This document shows positions 45,875 through 55,639 of a stretch of DNA of 64,000 bases, in pieces. The notes beneath the pieces are model-generated. The model searched no databases. It was not told the DNA's origin and saw only the letters and a list, made by a program, of their open reading frames with translations. Source of the stretch: Hippopus hippopus (Eukaryota > Mollusca > Bivalvia > Cardiida > Cardiidae). Location of the stretch: positions 49,614,252-49,678,251 of the forward strand of contig OX328096.1 in assembly GCA_946811185.2 (NCBI GenBank), in the 5' to 3' direction. Within the stretch, counting starts at the first letter, position 1, and every line of letters starts with the position of its first letter. The translations under genes and the position numbers were made by a program.

Positions 45875-46170
45875 ACCCAAAAAGGTAGCCTTTGCTTTTG
45901 GCTAGAATGTCTCCATATAGTGGAAAGGGGGCATAATGCATTTACAAAAAGTATTGACCAATGTTAGCCTGTGCATTCACCACAGGCTGACATGGGCCAA
46001 AACTTTTCGCTTTCCTCAAATTTTCTGCATGTCCAAGGACCATAATTTTTACCTCATGATTCAATTGGTTGTTTGACAGAATGGATTTTATGGATCCGTA
46101 TACAGGTTATGTCTTGCTTGGTATCATGCATCACAGAGATGCATTAAGCCCCTTTTTGCCACAGCATGAC
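45875..46170 (+). repeat. dispersed family U, copy 2
   Basis: TTAGCCTGTGCATTCACC, CACAGGCTGACATGGG, ATGTCCAAGGACC, ATGGATTTTATGGATCC, CTTGCTTGGTATCATGCAT. Confidence 0.65.
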
Positions 46171-46430
46171 TCATATAGTCTTAAAACCAGCATTAACTTC
46201 TTTTTCAACTGTTTTCTTCCTTTTCAAAGACAAATTCCATCATTTGAACCACATCTAATTTGTTGTCTGCAAAACCTTCAAAAGTTAGGAATCAACTTTT
46301 TGTTCAGTAACAGAATTAATACATGAGTTCATGTCATAGAAAAACAATTTAACTATTAGATAGTTTGTTTCTTATGAGTAATTTATCCTTTTTTGATACA
46401 ATGTTTTCAACAGTAGCATACTGGGAGACA

Positions 46431-47694
46431 AAAACAAGAGGGCCTGTATAGCTCCACTGGCTAATAAGTAAAAACACTACAAGCCAAACATTACAATACT
46501 TGGCCAATATTGGTTTCGAACTAGAAGACATACAAATTTTTTTCTGTAAAATCCTACAAGAAAGTTATGACCCCAGGGCAAAGCCATTTTTGAGCACAGG
46601 GCTACAATTACTTGAATCCTGGTGGAGGTCCATCAGATAAAGCCCCATACCAAATGATACAGGTCTACAATGTGTGGTTATAAACAAGAAGATTTCCAAA
46701 GTTTTCTCAATAAAAGACCCTGTAAAACATGAGACCCCTGAGACAGGGCTAAATTTAGTAGCGCTAGGTCTTATGGTTAGTAACAAGAAGGTTTCTAAAG
46801 TTTTCACTATATAAGCCCATGTAAAATTCGTGACCCCTGGTGTGGGGCCAACCTTGACCCAAGGGCTATAATTTGAGCCCTCATGGTAGAGGCCTACTAG
46901 ATAAAGCTACATGCAAAATTTGGTAGCCATAGGCCTTATGGCTAGGTAGGAGAAGATTTTTGAAGTATTCCCTATATAAGCCCTTGTAAAACTTGTGACC
47001 CCCGGGGCGGGGCCAAATTTGATCCTAGGGCTATAATTTGGGCACTCTTGGTAGAAGCCCACTAGGTAAAGCTACATGCAAAATTTGGTAGCCTAAGGCC
47101 TTATGGCTAGGTACGAGAAGATTTTTGAAGTTTTCCCTATAATTATAAGCCCTTGTAAAACTTGTGACCCCCGGGGCGGGGTCAAATTTGACCCCAGGGC
47201 TATAACTTGAAGAAACTTGTTAAAGGCCCACTAGATAAAGCTACACGCCAAATTTGGTAGCCCTACGCCTTAGGGCTGGGTACAAGAAGATTTTTAAAGT
47301 TTTCCCTATATTAAGCCCATATAAAACTTGTGACCCCCTGGGACGGGTCAAATTTGACCCCAGGACTATAATTCGAAGAAACTTGGTAGAGGTCCACTAG
47401 ATAAAGCTACACCCCAAATATGGTAGCCCTAGGCCTTATGGTTTCAGAGAAGATTTTCAAAAATTTTCAATATTTTTCGCTTTTGTTGCCATGGCAACCA
47501 GAGTTTTTGAAGGAATCAAATTATTTCACGAAATTCTGAAGAGGACCGTGGCAGGAACATTTCTGTAGAGTTTCATCAAATTTGGTTGAGTAGTTTCAGA
47601 GAAGAAGATGTTTGAAATAAAAGTTAACGCACGCACGCACGCACGGACACCGGGCCATGACATAAGCTCGCTGGCCTTCGGCCAGTGGAGCTAA
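46431..47694 (+). mobile_element. pearl/Helitron-like element, divergent long copy
   Basis: Head lacks the GGCCATGAT hairpin core (AGAGGGCCTGTATAGCTCC). Tandem units, GTTGCCATGGCAACCAG, ACGC run 47630-47647 and tail hairpin with TGGAGCTAA follow. It ends 38 nt past the donor of TCF exon 47733-47865. Confidence 0.85.
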
Positions 47695-47732
47695 AAAAGC
47701 ATGTAGAAGTATTTAGTACAAAAGAGGCTTAC

Positions 47733-47865
47733 CTGTTTTAGGGTCTATAGTGACTGGGGGGATTCCCATGTGTGCTGGAGGGGGTGACGTGAATGGGGCT
47801 TCATTGTTACCATAACCTGGCATCAACACACCCAGGGGAGACTGTAACATAGGCACCTTACCACC
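47733..47865 (-). CDS. TCF: TCF/LEF exon: KVPMLQSP to DPKTG
   Basis: A 133-nt exon with acceptor TGTATTTTCAG| and donor CAG|GTAAGCC. It reads GGKVPMLQSPLGVLMPGYGN, and ends PPVTIDPKTG. The block corresponds to NKVPVVQ...PLITYSNEHF.PG.PPPHL..DVDPKTG in TCF/LEF proteins, the context-dependent region after the Groucho-binding segment. It starts in phase 0, so the 58427 exon (which ends in phase 2) cannot join it directly and at least one exon is missing between them. A pearl-like element ends 38 nt beyond the donor. Confidence 0.9.
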
Positions 47866-48888
47866 CTGAAAATACAGAACAAGAAATAATTATCCCTCTG
47901 CTACACTTGGGCCAAGCATCTATGTATAGCAATTATAATCAATATATATTGTGCTTTCATTCAGTAAACCTCCAGTGGTCCAGCGATCAAATCCCTCAGG
48001 TGTATCACATTATGTAATATTCACATACATGTATGCCTTACATTTCTTTGCCTGAAATAAATGTCTTTACTGCTCATAAAATAATGGGATTCCTTAAAAA
48101 AGATAAAAACGCAAGTCACAATTTTCGATCTGAATCTTTCTGAGTATACTTCCATTGACAATCAGTTTGTTAATTCATCTTTTAAAGTTGATTTATCAAA
48201 TTAGTTGGTACTTTTCATGTGTAGATTGATGGATGTAAGTAACTTCATTCTTGTTCTTGCTGCTGAGACTGACTTATAAAGTAGTGCTACAGCACAGAGA
48301 AGCCAAATAAATCATGGACATCTTTGTTTGCTAAAAAGTTCCAATCCTTCCAGTTCACAAAATAGAGAAGAGTGAAGATTTAAAATCACACTACAAATTC
48401 TGTGCATTCTGACCTTAATCTTCATTGTCTGCAAAGCTGACTAGGGGTGTGCTTAGCACCCAATTAAGAGTTTTAGAAATTTCATGTCAAAGTCCCCCCC
48501 CCCCACTCAATCTATCTCAATATCTCTATGTAACCTGTGAGGAAATGGGTTACAGGCAGGGTGGCATGTGACGGCACGGCGGTAGATCAAATACTATCAG
48601 GTAACACCTGAACTCTAGATTATCAGTATTATAACCAAGTAATTAAAGCCTCATTATCAGTATTGTCTATTAAACCTTGACTTTAACTGATCATTCCTAT
48701 ACACGCAACCCCAATCTTTCAACAATGGGCACACAACCCATGTGTAATTAGATCACCCTATGTTATTTTTCTTCGTCTTGTAAAAAGAACATAATAAAAA
48801 ACCCAAGACCCTATTCTCTTCACCTTTAGAGTTCCAAATTTAACTCCAATAGGCAAATCAACCTGTAGTATACAAAAATTAACTGTTT
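47866..48888. other. TCF intron, no gene recognised
   Basis: A poly-C run near 48497 and a family-V-like scrap near 48405; otherwise featureless. Confidence 0.5.
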
Positions 48889-49094
48889 ATCACATAATCC
48901 TGAGTTTTAACGAAATAGCTTTCAGAAAACCTTATGAGAAAGGGAGAAAATGCTGGTAACCAGCATTTTCTCCCTTTCCCATCAAGCTTTCCACACTTTT
49001 ACAGACAAATTAATTCATTTCAGCCACATTTATTTGTCGTCTGCAAATGCTTTCAATTTGAACCAGTCTAAAATTTTGTTGTTTGGTATTGAAT
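48889..49094 (-). mobile_element. TTAA-MITE, right end lost into family U
   Basis: Core arms GAAAGGGAGAAAATG and CATTTTCTCCCTTTC carry the same paired change. Confidence 0.78.
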
Positions 49095-49099
49095 CATGT

Positions 49100-49270
49100 C
49101 AAGCCTGCACTAGCTGACATAGGTCAAAACTTTTTACTATTGTGAAATTATCTACATGTCAAGGAACCATTCTAACACATAATTCAGCCGGTTGTTAAAA
49201 TGGATCCATAGTATGTGATGGCTTGCTAGATATAATGCATTACAAAGATACATTAAACCCCCAATTCCCA
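49100..49270 (+). repeat. dispersed family U, copy 3
   Basis: ATGTCAAGGAACC, CCGGTTGTTAAAATGGATCC, TATGTGATGGCTTGCTAG, TAATGCATTACAAAGATACA. Confidence 0.6.
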
Positions 49271-50000
49271 GAGGGCTACTCATCTTATTTTGGTTCGGAC
49301 AAATTTGAATTTCACTCATATTTATCTTCTAGCATTGTTATATATCTTTTTGAAACAGATATTAAAATTCAGTGAACTCTAAGCCAACCAACAGTTTTAT
49401 GTAAACAAGTCATAACCCCAAATTGACATTTTGATGGTTACTGATAAAGGGTAGGATATCAGCCCATTCTTTCATAGCCAACTTTTCAACTCTTAAGCTT
49501 ACAGCCTTTTCTTCAAAAGACCTCTTATAAGAAAAAAAAAATAAAATCACATTCCAAAAGTGCTTTTTTACAAAAAGCACAAATTCAGAAACATTGTGAC
49601 ATAAAGAAACATACGAAGTATTTTTTCTGAATTTGTTTCATTGCCTCAGAGGTCGTTTCCCTAACTTAACATTCCTCCAGCAGACAATTTTTCCATCTTG
49701 TAGCAGACAACTTTTCAGAAACATCTTGTCAAACATTATTTTGTTCTACTGAGCGATTTCTCATTTCAACATAATAATTATATTATTTTCATCATTCTGT
49801 TTCAATTACTACCTCTGATTTCAAATCGGTAATCCCTATTTTACATGGCTGTACATAAATTTATCCATCTTGAACTTGTCTGCGCAGGCTATGGTAACAG
49901 TGCGGTAAAACATAAAATTATTTTGGTTTTTTTCTCATATAAAGGGCAGCATGTTAACCATACTATACTGAGCACAAAATAGATAAGATGGACATTAAAA

Positions 50001-50235
50001 TTTATTCTTTACCTGAACAAAAAAAAATTAAAAGTGGACCAAATTGGAGAAAAAATTTTGCAAACAAAAAATAAAATTTGACTCATATGACAGGATTTGG
50101 CTGTGAAAGGGTTGAAACATTGAGGAATGAGGAGAAAATGCTAGGTACTAGTATTCATTTTCTCCTTTTCCCTTAAGGTTTTCAAAAGCTTATACTTTTT
50201 CAGACGTTAAAACACCAGAGTTTGGTTAGGGTTAT
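50001..50235 (+). mobile_element. TTAA-MITE, worn
   Basis: TTATTCTTTACCTGAACAAAA to GTTTGGTTAGGGTTAT; the core is broken by a small insertion. Confidence 0.66.
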
Positions 50236-50453
50236 AAAATTTAATGTCTATAAATTGCATGGCTGTTCTGACCATAATATGTATCAAAAACATCTGAAAG
50301 AAGATCCACATTCACACAACACCTTCCTAACAGTCTGATCTCAATCTACACTGTCAGACAAAAAATTATAAATGCCCTGAAGTGCCTGAACTTAAAGGAT
50401 TACTGATGGTCTATGCCATACAAAGGACCATCCCATTGTTTGATTGGAGTTGA

Positions 50454-51383
50454 TTAACTCTTTACCACATGACAAAATTTTAGACAGCAGGGGTGCGGAA
50501 ATCCTACGTCCGACTCAGGAAAATTTGGCGACGGACAAGTGATTTTTTGCAATCTAATTGTCCGCGGACAAGTGGAAAATAGGGGGAAATTTTTAAACAA
50601 ATATCTCTTGTTAACATTATGCAGTGAAATATGAATGTTCACCATTTGTACACAATGACATTTCGAATGATAAACAGCTGCTTGAGATGATTCCCGAGTT
50701 CTGAAAACCAAAAATACACATTTGATGTACCCCCGCATTCACCGCATACAACAGGGTTGGTATAATATGCGGCTGTTTTTGCACCTCGACTTTTTTGCTT
50801 CACAATATGTCTGAATAATTTCAAGGTCACCATTGTGGATTTTATTGTTATCATTTTAGCACCGATTCAAAAATCTTTCACAACAGTGTCACACATGTGA
50901 ATAGTTTAGCCTTTAATCTGATGGTATCACTTCGGTGCGAATGGGTCATGGTTTAGGCATTATCTCCTCTGCCGGAAACCATCTCAAACCGAAACAATTT
51001 GCGTTTCAGCGATCAATTGGTGCGTAAAATCGGAGAAAATTGACCATTTTTATTTATTTATTTATTTATTCATTTATTAAATCTTCGAAGCAAACAAAAG
51101 AGAAATCCGAAACCTTCGAAGCATCCTGCGGCTCCAAACGTACATATGAAAGGTACCGCGACAAGGAGTATGACAAACAACAGAGTATCTTTTTAACGAG
51201 GCGTCGTTGGATGCAATTTAAAACTGCTTTGTTTTGGACAAGTAATCCGCACTGGCAGACAAGTGGATTTTTTTAATTTACTTGTCTGTGCTGGCTATCA
51301 GCATTTTCTCCTTTTTCCAGGTTGCTTTCAAAGCATCTTTCCCCAGGGTTGTTAAAACTCAGAATCATTAGGTAAAATGTTAC
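50454..51383 (+). mobile_element. TTAA-MITE split and partly deleted by another element
   Basis: Left 35 bp (TTAACTCTTTACCACATGAC...TTAGACA), then about 800 bp of foreign sequence. The MITE resumes inside its core (CTGGCTATCAGCATTTTC) and ends ATTAGGTAAAATGTTAC. Confidence 0.66.
50490..51288. mobile_element. unclassified insertion with GGACAAGTG subterminal motifs
   Basis: Begins near CAGGGGTGCGGAAATCC. Repeats of (C)GGACAAGTG, TTGTCCGCGGACAAGTGG and their complements cluster at both ends (50535-50575 and 51235-51290). More GC-rich than its surroundings. Open frames of 70-90 codons inside are not recognised; terminal repeats are imperfect. Confidence 0.45.
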
Positions 51384-51770
51384 TTGATACTTCCTAAAGC
51401 AACTTTGTGCCAGAGGACTTTGAAAACACCTTTGTAAACAAAGGAATAAACAGTATCAAGTTATCATAATTATCTCTTTTTTTTTTAATTTTGTTGAGTG
51501 AAAACACATAGGCAAAAGGAGACATTACAACAAGAGGTTTCTTTTAATATTATACCCAAAAGCTGTACACTGCAAGACTAAAAAAGTGTGACAGCAAAAG
51601 ATGCTGTTTAAATCTAACGAATATCAGTTTTCAGAAAATGGCAAAAAACATGTTCTTTTTGTATACCCTAGGAAAGATTTATCTTATACCTTATAAAACA
51701 TTTTTACTGAAAGTTTGAAATATAGCAATCTTTCCGCAAAGTTCAGGGTTTTTTTTTTTTTGCAAAAGCG

Positions 51771-51944
51771 TGGGACTCGTAATTTGGAGGCCCCGGTTTC
51801 AGCCTCACCGGATCCATTGGGTTTGTTGTGGAAGTGTCCTTGGGTAAGACACTTCAAACTCCTAGCCTAGTACAGGTGAAACCCAGGAAAAACATGAATA
51901 TATGAGCTGTCGCTGGTACAGGGGCGTAAAACACCATTAAATCT
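51771..51944 (+). repeat. SINE-like element, family S-B
   Basis: Box-B-like CGGTTTCAGCCTC, then GTGTCCTTGGGTAAGACACTT and CTAGCCTAGTACAGGTGAAA; tail ACACCATTAAATC. The promoter region is truncated. Confidence 0.6.
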
Positions 51945-51961
51945 ATCAACCTTCTCTCTTT

Positions 51962-52267
51962 GCCAAGATCCAGTAGCTCAGTCAGCAGTTTATAGGACTT
52001 TAGAACAGGGGTCGTTGGTTCGATTCCCGGCTCGGCCAATTTCTTTTCAAGGATTGATTATAGTCCTTGTGACAGGATTCATTCCTCTCTCACCACTGCC
52101 CATATCTTCAGCAATTGTTACATGGGAAAGCAGTCAATGGCTTGGAAAGAATATTGCGTGGAGTACTAGTAAAAGAAATTCAAGGAAAGCATGGACAGAA
52201 TGCACTAGCAGCCGCAACATAATTGAAATAATGTTGAAAACAGCATTAAACATCATACATACAATCA
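51962..52267 (+). repeat. tRNA-derived SINE-like element, family S-A
   Basis: Box A-like TAGCTCAGTCAGCAG and box B GGTTCGATTCCCGG are spaced as in tRNA, but the T stem does not pair, so it is not a tRNA gene. The body is shared with 62685-62970. Flanked by an imperfect 17-bp repeat ATCAACCTTCTCYCTTT at 51945-51961 and 52268-52284. Confidence 0.72.
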
Positions 52268-52274
52268 ATCAACC

Positions 52275-52480
52275 TTCTCCCTTTACTAAACAATCCCTTG
52301 TTTTAATGAACATAAAGACTTTTGAAACATTGTAGAAAGAGGAGACAATGCTGCTTTATCTACAATGTTTCTATCCTTTCAAAAGTGAATCTCATCATTA
52401 AAATTTTGAGCCCTGTATGGAGTCTTCAAAAACTTTCAATTTGGATGATTTTAAAATTTTGTCACCTGGTAAAGAGTTAA
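52275..52480 (-). mobile_element. TTAA-MITE, left flank replaced by SINE duplication
   Basis: CTCCCTTTACTAAACAATCCC to CCTGGTAAAGAGTTAA; core collapsed. Confidence 0.76.
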
Positions 52481-52689
52481 GGTAAAATATTTAAAGGAAT
52501 TTCAAATTCCCTTGTTGACTGAATATAATAAATATTTACGGATTCCAGCAAAACAATTGATTGCCTATTTTCCAACAAAGTTTTTTACCTTTTGGTTCAA
52601 GCTGCTTGTTCAAAGGTGTGTAGTCTGATCATGTCTGATCCACGCTAATGTCAACTTCGTTTATTTGGTACTCCAGGAGTTAAAGGCCA

Positions 52690-53160
52690 TATTTTACCCT
52701 TTACCACAATCCCAAGTTTTAACAACCCTGATGGAAGACTTTTAAAAAACCAATTGTGGGAATAAGGACAAAGTGCTGGCAGCCAGCATTTTCTCCATTT
52801 CCAACAATGTTTTCTACCCTTTTAACACTTTACCACACAATCCCGAGGTTTGAAGACCCTAAAAAAAGAAGCCTTTAGAAAACATTGTGGGAAAAGGAGA
52901 AAATGCAGGTAACCAGCATTTTCTCCTTTTCCCACAATGTTTTCTGCCTATTCAAAGATAAATTCCATCATTTTACCAACATTTATCTTGTTGTCTGCAA
53001 ATGCTTTAAATTTGGAAAAGTCTATAATTTTGCCATTTAGTAAAGAGTTAAAGACAAGTTGCATAATTTGCCTCACACGTATTTCATCGTCTGCAAATGC
53101 TTTCAATTTGCTTTCAATTTGTACCAGTCTAAAATTTCAATGTCTGGGAAAGAGTAAAGT
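52690..53160 (-). mobile_element. TTAA-MITE, outer copy split by another TTAA-MITE
   Basis: Core centre GTGCTGGCAGCCAGCA (paired T:A to C:G change). The right arm is cut at CTACCCTTTT and resumes after 53051 as AAGACAAGTTGC to GTCTGGGAAAGAGTAAAG. Confidence 0.72.
52822..53051 (-). mobile_element. TTAA-MITE, intact, nested in its own family
   Basis: TTAACACTTTACCACACAATC to TTTAGTAAAGAGTTAA, inside 52690-53160. Confidence 0.9.
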
Positions 53161-54336
53161 CACATTTTCTACAGCACCAGGTTACCAAAATATACTAGGA
53201 AAGTTTTGCATCTCTTGTATTTTACTGTATTGCCTTCAAACTGAAGAGGCATAGCAATGAAAAATGCAATTTAAAGAAACATTCAATTACTTTGGAGACA
53301 ATTCCACAGTAGGACTTCAAATTGTTCGTGACAGAATTTATTCAATTGCATGAACTGACATCGTACTCAATGAAAACACTGTAATTTTCCTTTCTTTTTA
53401 CCCCAGGTAACATTATAATTTTGCACCCGCCATCAAATTAAAATCAGCATATAAATACAGGGTCAGTCCTCCTTATTATATTACCAATACATGCATGGGG
53501 AAGTTGAAATAGGTTTTTGACAGTTTAATAGGCAGATAAAATGTTACACTGATGTGATGAAATTTTTGGCAGGAGCTAAAGTATCTTTCTTTCTGTGAGA
53601 AAAATATCTTAAAAGTTCTTTTGAAGGTTTTTATAACAAGAAAAAAAATCATCTAAAAACATTAATATAAAATGTCAGCCTGATTCCATCTTTTTTGCAT
53701 GGGATATTATGTCATCTACCTTTTTCTCCTCACATTCCAAGTTTTCTACCTAAAAACTTTGTGTCAAGTTGTGTGCAAAACAAATCCATGCAGATTTATG
53801 TCTTAATGAAATAAAATGTTTGGAAATAAACTCTTAACATAACTCTACAAACAGTCAGACAGTACATGAAGCTATCAAGTTTGATAATTATGCTGTAATG
53901 ATTATGACTCTAGCTATGTATGCACCTTCCAAGGTAAGAAAAATGAAGGCTAGGGAAGAGGGGGAAATAATGCAGCCAATTTCTTTAAAATATTAATCTA
54001 GTGTTGATTTAAAATTTGAGAAAAGGCCTCCTGTACTGACATTCAGGTTTTAGTGGCTACATAATCATTAATCATGAAAGGTTTAAGATATTGATGTTTG
54101 GTGTTGGGTTCACAGTGCATGACAAAAATGAAACTCCGCTGGCACTTCGACTCTCCCAATAAGTAGGGGTGTTATGAGATAGCAATCACATGTACTCTCT
54201 GTTGTACTCATCTGTCGGGGTTAATTAAACATTAAGGTCACTGATTACATCATTACAGTCATAGTCTTTGTCTATAATTTAGCAAGAATACCCATAAGCA
54301 TTTCTTGAAGGCCTAATAGTGGATTAACGTTCTTAC
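53161..54336. other. TCF intron, start of the largest MITE-free island
   Basis: No TTAA-MITE, pearl or SINE copies from 53161 to 55413; contains the candidate exons at 54337-54480 and 55314-55398. Confidence 0.5.
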
Positions 54337-54480
54337 CTGACTAACCCACTACATCGACCAATCCAGTGTGACACACGCCAATCAAACTAAACCTGAACAG
54401 AGGGTCTTCACCTAACTCAAATACACCTTCAGCACACTTTTTTACTTCAGCGAGATGGTTATGTTTTAAGAACAAAATGT
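54337..54480 (-). other. spliced-looking exon of unknown identity within the TCF intron
   Basis: A 144-nt segment with strong signals at both ends: acceptor GTGTGTCTTGTCAG| and donor CAG|GTAAGAACG on the minus strand. One frame is open and protein-like (NHLAEVKKCAEGVFELGEDP, then LFRFSLIGVCH) but reaches TAG 9 bases before the donor. The other two frames stop early, so as an internal TCF exon it would terminate translation. It could be a poison exon, a non-coding first exon of a shorter TCF transcript, or part of a small separate gene with 55314-55398. The product is not recognised. Confidence 0.4.
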
Positions 54481-55313
54481 CTGACAAGACACACTGGGTT
54501 ATAAAACAGCAAGAAATCTTTATATATGAAATTTGTTTCTCCAATGCAAAGATATGATTAGATAGGTGTATTTATCATGTCTGGGATTCTCTTGATTGAG
54601 AATTTTAAGGGTTATACTACTGTGTATAGTACATTTGAAAATAATTGGACCCCCATATAACAGTTTTATCATGGATAGAGAGCATTTCAAATGGAATAAT
54701 GATTAGACATCATATCCCTCATTTTCGTAACTATTTTAGTGTCTGTCAGACTGAAATATTGACAAGCCATAACAGGATGAAAGAAAAACTGAATACATGA
54801 AATGAAAAACAGTATGGAAATAAATATTACATTATACCCTGGAAATCTCGGATTTCTGCTGATGACATGGGTCCCAAACCATGGTGTGTAACATGATCCT
54901 GACATGCCTGATAATGGCCACACAATGTTAATAACATTCCAGTACATTGTTATCAGAACATAAATGGAACATCTTTTATCATGTCCACCCATTCAATAAC
55001 CATTTCATCCTAGACTGAGACCTGATAAAATAATGAAGTTGGATGATGACAGATTGGCTTTTATTTTCTTCTATATTTTATGTTAAAATGGTTTATCATA
55101 ATGCTATTATCCTAATGTCCAGGGAATTCTAAATGCAATAACACAATAAATGTTGCTATTTCCATGACCAAAAAAAAAATGACTTGCTCATCAATGAAGC
55201 AGCATCACTGCCTATGCCTACCATCAAACACCAATAAAAGATGATCCCAGTGCTGAAAAAATGACAAAATCTAATCAAAACTACTATACAAGTTTTAGTA
55301 ACATGTTTAAAAC

Positions 55314-55398
55314 CTGCAGAAATAATAACGTTTTGGCTTTCATCTTCAACAAAACTTCTAAATAACCAAGATGGACATTTTCTGCTGGCAGAGGCCAT
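55314..55398 (-). other. possible first coding exon partnering 54337-54480
   Basis: Begins with ATG in a favourable context (ATC ATG G) and reads MASASRKCPSWLFRSFVEDE, then SQNVIISA, up to a weak donor CAG|GTTTTAA. Its phase-1 end fits the only open frame of the exon at 54337-54480, giving a 75-residue product. The phase fit has a one-in-three chance of occurring at random and the donor is poor. Confidence 0.2.
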
Positions 55399-55413
55399 GA
55401 TGTAGCCAGTGAG

Positions 55414-55639
55414 CTCACCCTTTACTGAACAATCTCCTGCTTTAATGACCCTCAAGAAGAAATCTTTTGAACACATTGTGGGAGAATGTGAAAATGCTAG
55501 TAAACAGCCTTTTCTCCTTTTCCTATGTTTTATACCCTGTCAAAGACATACACCATTAACTGAGCCACAATTCTTTGTCATATACAAAATGCTATCAATA
55601 TGGAAAAGTCTCAATTTTGGTTGGTTGATACAGAGTTAA
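55414..55639 (-). mobile_element. TTAA-MITE, joined to next copy
   Basis: CACCCTTTACTGAACAATC to GGTTGATACAGAGTTAA; TTAA 55636-55639 shared. Confidence 0.77.

Noticed and set aside
50454..50854. Two overlapping minus-strand frames (94 and 71 codons) in the 50.5-kb insertion as a transposase
   Set aside because: No catalytic motif or zinc-finger pattern of a known transposase; lengths are typical of chance in a GC-richer segment.
51962..52040. tRNA gene
   Set aside because: Box A and box B are present, but the T stem and acceptor stem do not pair and a SINE body follows; it is a tRNA-derived SINE head.
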